From: Antilocapra americana
Lineage: Eukaryota > Chordata > Mammalia > Artiodactyla > Antilocapridae
Assembly: GCA_007570785.1 (NCBI GenBank)
Contig: ML661902.1
Coordinates: forward strand, 1,197,338-1,261,337
DNA: 64,000 nt
Reading direction: 5' to 3'
Part shown: positions 1 to 11,879 of the stretch, in pieces
Numbering within the stretch: the stretch's first letter is position 1
Layout: every line of letters starts with the position of its first letter
Notes under the pieces: generated by a model
The model's input: the letters and a program-made list of their open reading frames with translations, nothing else
What the model was told of the DNA's origin: nothing
Databases searched by the model: none
Made by a program: the position numbers and the translations under genes

Positions 1-902
1 TTCTTTCTTCTTGTTATATCTCAATCTTTGTTTATCCTATTTGCTCAAGGGATCTATCTGGTATTTTTATTTTAATTCAAATTAACATAAAATTTCAACA
101 AAATCCATGAAGGTTAGTGAGATATGCCCACTTCATTTACATTAATTAGAAAACTTCTGTACCAATTGTTTTAACAGGAAATGTTTCTTTACAATGCTCT
201 GCAAAATTTCATGTGATCTTTAACAATATCAAAGTATAGAATAGAAGAAATGGAAAGAACCCAAGATAACATCAAATTTAACCCCACCTTGTTTATAGAT
301 ACACTGATCAAAGCTCAAAGAAGTGAAGAAATATCCACAAAATCATACAGCTACTTAGTATTAGATGGTATGCTATTTTATATAGGCTTTAGAAAAATGT
401 TACCTACATTTGTTAATCACTTAAAAGTTATTTGTCTATATACACACATACATGCATCAATGTGTTTTCTTAATTTTGTAAAATAAAAGTAACTACTATC
501 TTCTGACTGGTGTACCCTGGATATAATCCAAAACAGAAAAAAGAAAATTAATAGAAAAATAGGAGAAATCTGAAAAAGTCTAGAAATTAGTTAATACTTA
601 TATACCAATGTTTATTTCTTAATTTCAATAACGGTGCCACATTAACGTAAGATATTGACAATAGAGGTGTTAAAATCAAGACAATAAGGCCAAAATGGAG
701 TTACTTATGTTAAGCTCCATATCACCAAACTCAGACTTAGAATTTTGCCTCTCCCAGAAATGGAATATTAAAATAGCCAATCAGGCATGGCCTCATCAAC
801 ACTAGTTAGATCATCTGCCTGATAGATTCCTGATATTCTCTGAAGGAAAGTAACCTTGCAATAACCAACCCATTTTTTTTTTCTTTTCTTTTTGCCTAAC
901 AT
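1..902. other. Intergenic, AT-rich, no feature recognised
   Basis: No gene, RNA or repeat that I can name. A 78-codon open frame at 250-486 has no domain, no coding-like composition and no neighbouring exon signals, so it is treated as chance. Confidence 0.6.
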
Positions 903-1134
903 AACTTCCTTGGGGTCTTCCCAGTGGCTCAGTGGTAAAGAATCCACCTGCCAATGCAGGAAACACAGGAGACATGCAGGTTTGATCCCTGGGTAAAGAA
1001 GATACCCTGGAGGAGAAAATGGCAATCCATTCCAGTATTCTTGCCTGGAGAATTCCATGCACAGAGGAGCCTGGAGGGCTATAGTCTATGGGATCGCAAA
1101 GAGTCAGACACAACTGAGCACACAAAACTTCCTT
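903..1134 (+). mobile_element. Bov-tA SINE (sense) with target-site duplication
   Basis: The element runs from about 912 to 1125. It has the tRNA-derived head (GTGGCTCAGTGGTAAAG, an A-box region), a B-box-like GTTTGATCCCTGGG, and the BovB-derived 3' part ending GAGTCAGACACAACTGAGCA. A 9-bp direct repeat, AACTTCCTT, flanks it exactly at 903-911 and 1126-1134, which marks a retrotransposition event. Bov-tA is transcribed by Pol III and mobilised by BovB; this copy is diverged and probably inert. Confidence 0.92.
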
Positions 1135-1382
1135 CTCCCTCTGACTGTAAAAAGTCTATATTTTGTACAGCTCCTTGGTGATCCTTTCTATCTGCTAAAC
1201 TGAATGCTCCCTGATTCAAATAGAATTTTTTACTGAAGTATTGATGTATCTTTTAACAGAGAAAACTGAGTGAAAATTATGTATGAACATCATTCTATTT
1301 TTGCAACTTTTTTAGAACACTAAAATTATAAAGCTTATTTAATATATTTTTCATATTAAAATTGTTATTTGTGAGAATTCAA

Positions 1383-1772
1383 TAAGCAACAAAGGTTTAC
1401 TGTGTAGCACAGGGACCTACTGTCACAGTGTGCCACGTATGCTTAGTCGCTCAGTTGTGTCTGACTCTTTGTGACCCCATGGACTATAGCCACCAAGCTC
1501 CTGTTCCTCTTTCCATGGGGATTCTCCAGGCAAGATTATTGGAGTGTGCTGCCATTTCTTCCTCCAGGGGATCTTCCCAACCCAGGGACTGAACCCAGGT
1601 CTCCTGGATTGCAAGCGGATTCTTTACCGTCCGAGCCACCAGGGAAGCCTATAATGGAAAATAAACTTAAAAATAAAAATATATGTGTATATGTAAAACT
1701 GAATCACCTTGCTGTGCACCTGAAATGTTGTAAGTTAACTATACTTCAGTGAAACATATATTAAGAAAAAAA
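1383..1772 (+). mobile_element. L1 3'-UTR end (sense), split by a SINE
   Basis: Bases 1383-1428 (GTAGCACAGGGACCTACTG region) and 1651-1772 (ACTGAATCACCTTGCTG, then ACTATACTTCAGTG and an A-rich tail) are the two sides of one artiodactyl L1 3' UTR. The same landmarks recur at 15423-15592 and, in reverse, at 62954-63350. The Bov-tA at 1429-1650 interrupts it, and some L1 sequence is missing at the junction. Confidence 0.85.
1429..1650 (-). mobile_element. Bov-tA SINE (antisense) inside L1 end
   Basis: Read on the minus strand it begins with the tRNA-like head (reverse complement of CCACCAGGGAAGCCT) and ends in the BovB-derived CTGAGCGACTAAGC. It is opposite in orientation to the Bov-tA at 912-1125, about 300 bases away, so the two could pair as an inverted repeat in a transcript. 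Confidence 0.92.
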
Positions 1773-2387
1773 CCTGTTATTTGTAAGAATTTAGAATTAC
1801 AAATAAGGCCATGCATCTTAGGCTTTTAAAAAAGAATAGTTAATCAGATTGAGGAGCTTCCAAACTTGGATCACAGTTCAGTGATATTCCAAATAAAGGC
1901 AAGACTTTTGTATGTACCAGGTAGCACAAGTCATTAGAAGTTTTATACTTTGGGGGTGACTATTTTGAGTAGGAAATGGTCTTTAGATGGATGCAGTTCC
2001 TGAGGAGGGACTCTGGCAACTAAAGGAATGAATACCTGGGTCCTAAAAGGGGATCTGGGTGGTGTGCCATGGCAGCCATTTATGTAAACTACCTCTTCAG
2101 CACAATGATTGGTTACAGGATGAATGTGAAATTGGCAAATAGGAAATTTCACTAGGCACTGGTAGTTAAAGATGTGCAAGTTTTTTCCTTTTTCCAAGTA
2201 GTTTTTCTCTTGCATTTGTCTTATGTCTGTACCCATAATTATACATTTGATAATATCTATCTCAAACTATCATGTATTTGAGTTGAAGAGGAAATTTAGA
2301 ATAAGTTAAAAAGTATATTATCTTTGTATCTTTTAAGGGATATGTTTTCAGATGTGGGAAATATATACAGAGAGTTCACTGAGTTTG
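1773..2387. other. Intergenic, nothing recognised
   Basis: Unique-looking sequence with no open frame, repeat or RNA that I can support. Confidence 0.5.
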
Positions 2388-2594
2388 CCTACACAAAGGG
2401 CTTCCCAGGTGGCACAGTGGTAAACACAAGAGACTTGGCCTTGATCCCTGGGTGGGGAAGATCCCCTGGAGGAGGAAATGGCAACCCACTTGAAAATTCC
2501 GAGGACAGAGGAGCCTTGCAGGCTACAGTCCATGGGGCTGCAAAGAGTCCGACATGACTGAGCGACTGAACACTGAGCAATGAACCTATACAAA
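2388..2594 (+). mobile_element. Bov-tA SINE (sense), target duplication with one mismatch
   Basis: Starts GGGCTTCCCAGGTGGCACAG at 2398 and ends around ACTGAGCGACTGAAC near 2572. CCTACACAAA at 2388-2397 and CCTATACAAA at 2585-2594 look like a 10-bp target-site duplication with one later substitution. The internal region around 2430-2450 is shortened relative to other copies in the window. Confidence 0.9.
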
Positions 2595-2639
2595 AGCATA
2601 GTAAATGCTCACCCCCCTACTTCTGCCTTCCACACTTGT

Positions 2640-3175
2640 TCAAGTGAAGTCATCTTCATTTTCGTTAGACATGGCTAAGTTAAGTTGTGGTAACAAATCA
2701 ATTCCCAAATCTCAGTGGCTTATGCACCAATGTGCATACATCTCCAGTGTGGCCCCATTGGAAAACATAGAACAAGGTCTCTGCGGAAGTGAGAAGAATG
2801 GAGGAAGCATGTTGTTGATTAGGAGCTAAGTCATGTCTGTCTCTTCCCCACCCCATGGACTATAGCCCACCAGGCTCCCCTGTCCATGAGATTTTCCAGA
2901 CAAGAATACTGGAGTGGGTTGCCTTTTCCTTCTCCATGGGATCTTCCTGACCTAGAGAACAAATTTGCATCTCCTGCATTGGCAGGTGAATTCCCTTCTG
3001 GGAAGCCCTGGAGGAGGCACACTTATTCTTAAGTGCCTAGAAACAGAGAACAGATATTTCTGCTGACAATCCATAGCCTAAAATTTGTCACCTAACTGCA
3101 AAGTAAGCCAGGAAATGTAGAGGTATGAATGGAGTAGTAACAGACTCTGCCCAAACTGGCCAGTGAACCTTCTGG
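2640..3175. repeat. Probable old mammalian interspersed repeat, family unnamed
   Basis: The stretch around 2680-2735 (GTGGTAACAAATCAATTCCC, then TCTCAGTGGCTTATG) and the part after the SINE (3060-3170) resemble two halves of a common ancient mammalian repeat that I recognise but cannot name with confidence. The antisense Bov-tA at 2815-3009 splits it. Confidence 0.35.
2815..3009 (-). mobile_element. Bov-tA SINE (antisense)
   Basis: Minus-strand Bov-tA with GACAAGAATACTGGAGTGGG in its middle and the head complement GGGAAGCCCT at its right end. About 240 bases separate it from the sense copy ending near 2572, making a second inverted SINE pair. Confidence 0.9.
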
Positions 3176-3831
3176 AATATTCTTATACATAGGTCCAATC
3201 CAATAAATAAAGGCTTAATTTATATGTCTATCTCCTTTATGTGGCTACAAACTAGAGTCTTATCTGACAGTATAGTTTCTCTGAGCAAAGAATAAGGTCA
3301 TTCTTCATGCTATATATTTTTAATATCAAATGTACTGGTTAGTGAAGCAACAAATTGAACATTCAAACAGTAACAACAGGTTTAAGGACACACATAAAAA
3401 AGTGTTTTGGTGAACTGCATAATCATAGGAAGACAGAAATTTCATTTAAAATTCTGTCAAATTTATTATGGAAATTAGCCTTATAATTCTAAAGTCCTAG
3501 GACCGAAATATGTAGGCAGGGAAAATTTATGTTCTGATTGTTTTTTAAGGAGCCACAATGTATTAGGACAAATAGGATATGAAAAAGTTGTCGGCAAATA
3601 TCCAAACAGGACATCAGTAAACAGAACCAGAGGGGGAGGCTTTAGTACAAAGGCATGTATTTCCTTACCATATGGTCTCAGTTTTTCAGTTAAAATGTTT
3701 TTACTTCTGAAAAAATTGCCTCTCTATTCTGTTAATGGTACTGCAGACCTGTTTCATAAATTAGAATTACCATTTGTCATGAATACTAGTCACTGGGATA
3801 TAAGTCTTTTTATTATAGATGCATCAAGTAA
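3176..3831. other. Intergenic, nothing recognised
   Basis: AT-rich unique-looking sequence without a supportable feature. Confidence 0.5.
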
Positions 3832-4065
3832 TGGCTGAAAACCTGGGCCCTGGAGTCAGATTGCTTGGGTGCAGCTCTTGGCTCTGCCACTTACTATGTC
3901 CCTAGGTAATCAATTAAACCTCTCTGTGGCTGTTTCTTCATCTGTAAAGTGGACATAATACTATTATCTACCTAACTGGACACAGATGTGAGAACAAAAG
4001 ACTAAGTATTTGTAAAATGTTAAGTACAATGCCTGGCACATAGTAAACTCTGTGTGTTTGTTGCT
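3832..4065 (+). mobile_element. MIR SINE (sense)
   Basis: Near full length. Shows CTGGAGTCAGATTGC, the core GGCTCTGCCACTTACTATG, AACCTCTCTGTGGCTG, CATCTGTAAAGTGGACATAA and the terminal TGCCTGGCACATAGTAAAC. MIR is a tRNA-derived, L2-mobilised SINE that stopped moving before the placental radiation, so this is a fossil marker. Confidence 0.93.
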
Positions 4066-4837
4066 GTTGTCGGTAGTGATGGTGGTGTAGTCACTTTTCT
4101 TCAACCACTTATAAATTAATTAGTTTTATAATAGGAAGCCTTTAGGATGGAGAAGTTAAGCCCTCTGTAAAACTTTTAATATAATAGTGCCAGTACAGAA
4201 TTTCAAGTGCCAGAGTGAGTTTTGCCTAAATTGTTCATTTTTTCCTGTTCCACAACTCTCCACAATCAGAAATTCAGTTACAAGGGAAAATGTTAGTGTG
4301 TTCCATTTATTAACTAACACATTTTTTTTGTGTGTTATCAGTTCAAGAAAGCAATTAAGGAATAACCAAAAGAAAAGATCTTTCTTCTCTCTGCATACTG
4401 AATTTTGCATGACTCTGACCTACTTTCACACATACACCAACATGGCCTCTGTTCCACAGCAATATGCTGGTTGGTACTCCGAATGGAAAGCAAAAGGAAA
4501 AACATTAAGGAAAGAAGGTGCTGGAGAAAAAGAGGTGAAGGAAACTGAGGATTCCATGCTCAGAGACTCTTTGTAGTCAATTGGAAATATGGGACTGAAA
4601 CTGAAGCTATAAAAGGTAATCTAAACTACAACTCCTCTCATGCCCTGCAATGTTCTCTTCTAGCAGGGAAAGGACAGAATATGATCAAAGCACTTATAGG
4701 TTTAGAATCTTTCCATGAACTTCCCTTTCGCTGATAGACGTCCTACCAATATGTAGGTAGGAAAGTCCCACCTCTGACCATTTCAGGGCATTGCCAAGAT
4801 TGTGGCTATAAGTATCCTAACTCCAGGACACACATAG
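4066..4837. other. Intergenic; overlapping open frames judged non-coding
   Basis: Holds a 129-codon frame at 4187-4576 (+) and an 84-codon antisense frame at 4156-4410. Neither shows a domain, signal peptide or repeat-derived protein. Nothing else recognised. Confidence 0.5.
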
Positions 4838-5230
4838 GCTGAACTGTGTCTTAATTTCTTGAAGCCCTAGTACTTTAGAATTGAACTATATTTGGATATA
4901 GGATATTGGATATATATTTGCCTTTAAAAAGGCAATTTAGTTAAAATTAATCCATTAGGATGGGCCTAATCCAATCTGACTAGTGTCCTTATAAGAAGAA
5001 ATTTGGACACACAAAGAAACACCAGGGAAGCATGCACACAGAAAGACCAGGTGAGGACATGGCAAGAAGACTGCCATCTGCAAGCCAAAGAGAGTGGTCT
5101 CAGAAGATATCAAACCTTGGTCTTGAATTTCTGGCTTCCAGAACTGCTAAAAAATAAATTTCTGTTATTTAATCTACCCAGTCTCTGGTATTTTGCTGTG
5201 GGAGAGTACACTAATGCAACATATTTTGGG
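4838..5230 (+). mobile_element. Solo LTR, MaLR/ERVL-type (old)
   Basis: Matches in order the layout I know for mammalian MaLR-type LTRs: GGCTGAACTGTGTC, AGGATGGGCCTAATCC, GTGTCCTTATAAGAAGA (TATA-like), GTGAGGACATGGCAAGAAG, CCATCTGCAAGCCAAAGAGA, then TTCCAGAACTG followed by AATAAA at about 5152 and the terminal CCCAGTCTCTGGTATTTTG. No internal retroviral genes are adjacent. The subfamily (MST/MLT1 type) is not resolved. Confidence 0.7.
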
Positions 5231-5304
5231 ATTCAGTAAAGCCATTCCCTATCCACTCACTGCCAGGCAATCTTATCATATGTGATATGGCCGATCTCAC
5301 TTTC

Positions 5305-5352
5305 TATTTTTTAACTGATGTATAATTGGTTTACAATGTTGTGTTAATATGT
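5305..5352 (-). mobile_element. Short L1 3'-end fragment (antisense)
   Basis: TTTTTAACTGATGTATAATT followed by GGTTTACAATGTTGTGTTAA matches the antisense end of the artiodactyl L1 3' UTR also seen at 62954-63350. Only about 48 bases are recognisable. Confidence 0.6.
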
Positions 5353-8300
5353 CTCATGTAATAGTAATCCCTGTGTTAGAAAAAAAAAACTAAGTGAAAA
5401 ATTATATACTATACTGGTATACTTCAGAAAAAATATTCTCACTCTGAAACTTGGGGTGGCAATAAACAGTTACACTTATATTATTTAAACTATATCACAC
5501 ATTTATCCATAAAATTTTTAATTTTGGAAGAAGTAATGTTAAAATTGTATTCAAAGTATCATTCTTTGCCCCCTCTATTGTACTCCCCCGAGCTAAGTTT
5601 ATTAATATCAAAGATTTCTATTCATTCTATGTAAATTTACTGAAGTCTGTTAAATCCCTTGATTGCTGACATTTTAGCATTTTATACACTTTTTGTCTCT
5701 CTTTTGACAAATCACACACATATCTTCAGGGACTCTTATTACAGAGCTAAGTACATTGTCTGACAAAAGCTGAAGAATTTTAATAGATAAATGACAAATT
5801 TTAACAAAGAGCTCTACTGAGTTAATTTCTGAAATCATTTACTGTATGTATAGAAAACTAGCAGAAGTAATTTGATCAAGTGCCCATTTACTATACATAA
5901 TAAAAGAAAAGAGAAAATTATTAGCAGATATGTTCGAAAAGATCCATCTATTTGATGGATAATTACAAAATAATCTACCAATACAAATATGTCTTCTTGC
6001 CTTCTTATTAGGTTCTTTTTTCCCTGGACTTAAAAAGTAATGTCATCAGTTATTAGTATGTATAATTTCCATCAGTTAGATTGCTGCCTTAGAATGAATC
6101 CAGAAAGGTCAAGTTCACATGAGAGAAGGAAGCAGTTCTACTACTGCAAAATCAATGAGATTCTATACTTCAAAAACAAACAAGCTTTATAATTTAAATA
6201 CATATCCCTGGATAGTTACACTTCTCTTCGAATACTTAGTTTACACTGTGTGGAGTTGGGTAAGGGGGGAGTATGAAGGAATTTGCTTGATGGGATCACT
6301 GAGTAATCTGTTCTCTGCAGGTGCTAGGAAAGGTCAAAGAGAGAGAGTCATCATCACAAAGTAAAGTGATTTTCTTCTTTATAAGCTCCTGATGTAAACA
6401 GACTGATGAACACAACATGATCCTAACTCACTCGCATGACATCATACACAATCACAGCTAAATGTTTCTGTCTGTCAAAGCTGGAGAGTCACTACCAGAT
6501 TATTGCCTGATTGGCATATAACCCCAAATGGTATTTCATTGCTTTTAATTAGCCAGTGCTTATTTTTGCAAGTTTTCTGGGCTCTGGAGGGGTAGGTAAA
6601 AGGGAGTGAGCACTGAGACAAGGTTAGAGTTAACCAGCTCAGAAAACAAGTAGGCTGTGTTGGTAATCGAGCAGCAACATTATTGAATATCTGTTGACTG
6701 AAGAGCGATAAATAAATAAAAGATATTCCTTATTTCAAAATCAGAAGTATTATGTAGCACATGGCTTGAAGCGAGATGGTTTGTAAGCATGTGGCACTTA
6801 ATCTTTGTTCATAACTTATGCTCGTGTTCAAGATATTTAAAAATTTTTTTTTCTTATAGGCACTAATTTTGCTGCTACATTTACTGCCAGTTAAACAGCA
6901 GCTTTTAGTGTATGAAGGCCCCACTGAAAACTCACCTTCTGAGTTTTTCTACCCAAGACATTTAAGTCAGAATCTGGACCCAATCTGCCACATCACAGCT
7001 AGCAGCACGTGAGGAGGACTCAAAGATCCTGCTGGTATAAACATACTCCTCGAGGGAGCAGCCAAAAAGAAGTCTAGATTTTTTTCTTTTAAAAAAAATT
7101 AAAAAAGAATCCCTGGATGAAGAATGTTTCAAAATATGTTGAAAAGATTCATATACTTTCTGGGAATAATAGTTTTTTAAAATTATAAGTAGAGGTACGA
7201 AATGACGCAATATGTAAAATTTACCCAAAAAAAAGCCAGATCAGAAGGAAATGAGAGACAGAGTTTCCTACAACTAGGATAGCATTGTCTTCTAATAATT
7301 AGAGCCTAGCCTAATCTTGTGCAATCTCTTACTATGTGTAAGAGCTACGAGCAGCAGGGCAGGCTCCTGTTTTTTAAGATGTTGTGGAAAAGTGAGAAGG
7401 AAAATTTCAGCAGCTGAGGTATAGTCCACTCAAAGCATGTGCAAATCTTTGTTTTGGTGTCACTAACTAACCACTAAAATATGGTCAAACAAAAAAAAAA
7501 AGTACAATAATACACATCATATGTGAATATGAATGGATTAAAACACCACACATACATATTATTTTCTATTACTAACAAAACAGATTAGCAATGTTCCTTT
7601 TCTTCTGTATTCTCATTGCCAAATATGAGTTTATCCATCATATCTGAAGGAACACAGCATGGTTTATCATAATCTATGGTCACAGCAGAAATGATGGCTA
7701 TCTTTTAAAAAATGTCTTAATGGTAGCTTTCTCAAGTACACAGATTTTTACCTAATAGCAAACTGCATCACTTTCCCAGAGTCAAAGAGCAGTTTTCAGC
7801 AGTCTGAACTTTTGATTGATCTGAGCCATGTTTAGCTTTAATCTATCCTTGCACATGACTAGGGAAAGAGATGTTCTATCGGATTTTGTCCTTGTAGCTT
7901 CAAGTCTTTCTCTGTGTGCATCTGGAGTGGGAAAAGTTTTCAAATCCAAGTAGGGTCAGGATTTAACCCTTATTTGGATTTTATTGTGACTGACTGAGGG
8001 AGGATTTACAAGCCCCACAAAAGAATGGGTCAAGACCTAGGGGAAAATACAGAGGGTTTAGGTGGGGTTGTGACTCTTGGCTTGAGCAAATACAGAGTTA
8101 ATGGCTTGGAAATGGATTTCAACTTAGTCTGGTATGAAACTCAGTGCTGAGTCACAGAAGAACCAGAGCTGACAGCTCCAAACAAGGATGGGTTAGGAGA
8201 AGGGCAGAAAGGAAGTCGATGCTAAGTGCAGAACAGCAGGAGCTTGAAGCAGGGCTGGAAGAGATAGACAGAGTGTGTTATGAGTTGGGGGAAGAGCAGA

Positions 8301-8837
8301 TGGGGTGTGACTGCCAGTCTACTGGCTAATTAAAAAATACTGGTTTGCTAAACCTAGGCTCTAAAAGTCCTTAATGTGTACATTCTGACAAAAAGGACAA
8401 GTGATTATTTTTTCATATGAATACATCTGACTTATTCCATAATACTACTTTTGTTTATGAATTATATGTTTCTTTGACTTGAAATTGAAATAACAAGAAA
8501 TGCCATTTCCTCTAAACAAGGAAAATTCTTTCAGAAAATTTTTAAAATAAACTACCAACTAGAATTTTTAATAAGATTCAATATCTCAAAATATACAAGA
8601 ATAATATTGCTTAACATTATAGTAAACAAATATAATTCAAAATATCTTACCTGTTATTGCCCTGAAAATAACCTTGATTCATTTCAAAATAATAGTACAT
8701 AAGACAGAATTAAATCATTGTATTTTGGGAAATGGGTCCATCGAATCACTTTAATGGGTTATCTTCCTGATAAATCAGCTTATAACTTGAATTAAACATA
8801 TAATCTGAATTTCAGTCAGGCCTGGATTTAAATCCAA
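5353..8837. other. Long unique AT-rich interval
   Basis: About 3.5 kb with no recognisable transposon, RNA or convincing coding frame. The largest open frames (6119-6364, 6962-7228, 8144-8329) are under 90 codons and featureless. Short A and T runs occur near 7080-7110 and 7490-7501. It may hold very old unrecognised repeats or conserved non-coding sequence. Confidence 0.5.
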
Positions 8838-8870
8838 AATGTGTGTGTGTGCGTATGTGTGTGTGTTTAG
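8838..8870. repeat. Imperfect (GT)n microsatellite
   Basis: About 30 bases of GT repeats with single interruptions (GCGTAT). Confidence 0.85.
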
Positions 8871-8884
8871 GTGGGGAAAGGGAG

Positions 8885-9690
8885 GACTTCCCCATACAAC
8901 CACCAACTAATTCTCAGACATCAGCAGGGTGTCTGGGATTTTAACTCAATTCTGACACTATCTTCCTAGAGATAGCATCAGATTCCACAGGGTAAGAGCT
9001 CAGTCCCACAGGACTGCCCAACATCACTCTTGCACACTCCAGGAGCCAACTGCAATACCAGATTGTTACCTATACTTCTGATCAATAGGTTATAAATTAA
9101 AGAGTCCCAGGACCTCCTCCTCAGATTTGATTACTTTGCTAGAGCAGCACACAGAACTCAGAGGAACATGGTAATGACTAGATCACCAGCATTTCTGTGA
9201 AAGGAAACAACTCAGGAACAGCCAGATGGAAAAGATGCATGCTAGGGCAGGATATGAGGAAGGGGCCTGGCATTTCCATGCTCTCTCCAGGGTACCAATC
9301 TCTCAGCACCTCCACATGTTCACCTTCTAGAATCTCTCTGAATAGTGTCCTTTTGGATTTTTATGGAGGCTTCATTACCTGGGCCTGCTTGACTAAATCA
9401 CTGGCCATCAGTGGTTGGTCTCAATCTGAAGCCCCTTTGCCCTCTCCAGAGGTTGGGGGTGTGGGGCGGTGAGGCTGAAAGTTTCAACTCTCTAGTCACA
9501 TGGTTAATTCTTTGAATGACCAGCCATCATTTTTAGGTGCTTCCAAAAGTCACCTCATTCACAAAACAAGATACATTTAATGTTCTCGCTCTCATCACTT
9601 AGGAAATTCCAAGGGTCTTGACTCTGTGGCAGAAACCAGACAGAGATCAAATATATTTATTTCTTATCATAAATCACAGTATTACAGGTC
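8885..9690 (+). mobile_element. Probable old mammalian LTR-like repeat, family unnamed
   Basis: Landmarks TGGAGGCTTCATTACCTGGG, AATCACTGGCCATCAGTGG, GAGGTTGGGGGTGTGGGG, CTCATCACTTAGGAAATTCC and the end AATATATTTATTTCTTATCA fit a recurrent ancient mammalian repeat with LTR-like character. I recognise the pattern but cannot name the family. The 91-codon frame at 9197-9472 inside it is incidental. Confidence 0.45.
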
Positions 9691-10106
9691 TTCTCCCAGC
9701 ATAATTCAATCTGCTTTATAGAAACAGTGGTTTAATAATAACAGATCTGTGGCTACATGCACCATGGGTAAATGCTTGACCAGAGAATTGCTTGACCATT
9801 TACTCCTCACTCTAATGCAAGGTAGACCACATCCATTACTACTCATGAACAGCAACAGTAGTAGTAGTAATAGAAACATTGTCTGATTCAGAGTTTTTAC
9901 ATTTTTAATGCTTAGCAGATGGAAAAAATAACCTAAACAGAAAGCTTTCATTCTCTTCATTCCATAAGCAGTAATTCATAGACTTGAAAGTTCATATCAC
10001 CTATTAGGAATACTTTCCAGATAACTGTATTTAAAATGTCTAATTGTTGAAACAATTGCCCACTTTGAATCAAAAGTGAAAAGCATTTTATTAACTCCTT
10101 TTAGGT
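9691..10106. other. Intergenic, nothing recognised
   Basis: Unique-looking sequence up to the target site of the L1 at 10107. Confidence 0.5.
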
Positions 10107-11414
10107 GATATTAGATACATTTTTTTTTTTTATGAGACTTACTTTTATTTATTTATTTATTTATTTTTATTAGGGTTCTTTTTTTTTTTTATTATTGTTT
10201 TTGCCATACATTGTCATGATATCACCATGGGTTTACATATGCTTCCCCTCCGGGTCCCCCCTCCCTCCTCCCTCCCCCCCGGGAAATCTCGCTGCACCAG
10301 TCCCGAGCATCAATCCTGGGCTGGCGATTGATTAGACACATGACAATTAACATGCTTCAATGCCCTTCTCCCATCTCATCCCACCCTTACCCTCATCCAC
10401 AAAGTCCACAAGTCTATTCTATACATCTGCGTTCCCTTTGTTGTCTCCCATGTTGGGTTCTCATTACTGTCTTTCTAAATTCCATATATATGTGTTAATA
10501 TACTGTATTGTTGTTTTTGCTTCTGGCTTACTTCACTCTGGATAATGGGCTCCAGTTTCGTCCATCTGAGTAGAATTGCTTCAAATGAATTTTTTTTTAA
10601 TGCTGAGTAATATTCCATTGTGTATATATACCACAGCTTTCTTATCCATTCGTCAGTTGATGGGCATCTAGGTTGCTTCCATGTCCTGGCTATTGTAAAC
10701 AATGCAGCGATGAACATTGGGGTGCACGTGGCTCTTTCAATTCTGGTTTCCTCGGTGTATATGCCCAGCAGTGGGATTGCTGGGTCATATGGCAGGTCTA
10801 TTTGCAGCTTTTTAAGGAACCTCCACACTGTTTTCCATAGTGGCTGTACTAGTTTGCATTCCCACCAACAGTGTAAGAGGGTTCTCTTTTCTCCACATCC
10901 TCTCCAGCATTTATTGCTTGTAGACTTTTGGATGGCAGCCATTCTGACTGGTGTAAAGTGGTACCTCATTGTGGTTTTGATTTGCATTTCTCTGATAATG
11001 AGTGATGTTGAGCATCTTTTCATGTGTTTGTTAGCCATTTTTATATCTTCCTTGGAGAAATGTCTGTTAAGTTCTTTGGCCCACTTTTTAATTGGGTTGT
11101 TTATTTTTCTAGAATGGAGCTGCAGGAGTTGTTTGTAAATTTTTGAGATTAATTGTTTGTCTGTTGCTTCATTGGCTATTATTTTCTCCCATTCTGAAGG
11201 CTGTCTTTTCACCTTGCTTATAGTTTCCTTTGTTGTGCAAAAGCTTTTAATTTTAATTAGGTCCCATTTGTTTATTCGTGTTTTTATTTCCAATATTCTG
11301 GGAGGTGGGTCTTGGAGTATCCCACTTTGGATTATAGCAGAGAGTGTTTTGCCTATGTTATCCTTTAGGAGTTTTATAGTTTCTGGTCTTATGCTTAGAT
11401 ATTAGATACATTTT
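10107..11414 (-). mobile_element. Young 5'-truncated L1 (antisense) with 17-bp target duplications
   Basis: A minus-strand L1 flanked by GATATTAGATACATTTT at 10107-10123 and identically at 11398-11414. The poly(A) tail appears as T runs at 10119-10131 and 10179-10190, the 3' UTR covers about 10191-10474, and the end of ORF2 follows. The 5' truncation is at about 11397. Between the two T runs lies a 47-base segment (10132-10178) including (TTTA)n that is absent from the sister L1s at 39009 and 52397. The perfect duplication argues for a recent insertion. Confidence 0.95.
10475..11293 (-). pseudogene. L1 ORF2 C-terminal remnant (272 codons open)
   Basis: This is the carboxy-terminal part of the L1 ORF2 protein, downstream of the endonuclease and RT domains, which truncation has removed. 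It includes the region with a Cys-rich motif (residues about 132-150, [10 protein letters not shown] then LLHCWWEC) and the conserved [15 protein letters not shown] near residue 222. The frame is uninterrupted over 272 codons, consistent with youth. The initiating Met is only the first in the open frame; without the catalytic domains and the native promoter, no function is expected. Confidence 0.9.
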
Positions 11415-11879
11415 AAAAATTCTTGCAAAGCAGCCAGTTTTTACATTTTTTCTTTAGAGATGGCAAGAGGCAAGAGTTTTTTGAAAATAATTTATTAAGA
11501 AAATATTGAATATCAAGAGATGAAAATATTTTCCTGTTACTGGCAGCATATCCAAAATAACAGCCTAAAATATTAGCATCATCTAACAGGTGATGAAAAC
11601 ATGTCACCTGACCTATGAAACTGAAAAATGGGTTCTGGGGGAAATTACTAATGTCCAATAATTTTTTCCTCCCTCATTTTTCATTGCAATGGGAAGGAAT
11701 TAAATGAACCAGGCATTTAGGATTTAATGAAATGGAGGACATAAAACGAGCTCAAACTCATGATAAAAATGTGAAAAATGTTTGGGTAGAAGGAATCTCA
11801 GATTATATAGATCAAGTTCTGCATTTTATCAATGTGGAAACTGAAGCTCTAACTAAATACCTTGCTTTCACCACTTCTC
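11415..11879. other. Intergenic, nothing recognised
   Basis: Unique-looking, between the young L1 and the old L2. The open frames here are short and featureless. Confidence 0.5.

Noticed and set aside
912..1000. tRNA-like head with A and B boxes as a tRNA gene
   Set aside because: It is the tRNA-derived head of a Bov-tA SINE; no cloverleaf with anticodon stem is preserved. The same applies to all other Bov-tA copies.
4187..4576. 129-codon open frame as a possible gene
   Set aside because: No domain, signal or repeat protein; an antisense frame overlaps it; no splice or promoter context; length is unremarkable for 64 kb of mammalian DNA.
4838..5230. A retroviral provirus around the LTR
   Set aside because: Only one LTR-like segment, no second LTR and no internal coding sequence; a solo MaLR-type LTR is enough.
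10620..11138. 172-codon plus-strand frame, and its twin at 52853-53347
   Set aside because: Both are antisense shadows of L1 ORF2; their similarity to each other reflects the shared L1, not a conserved plus-strand protein.
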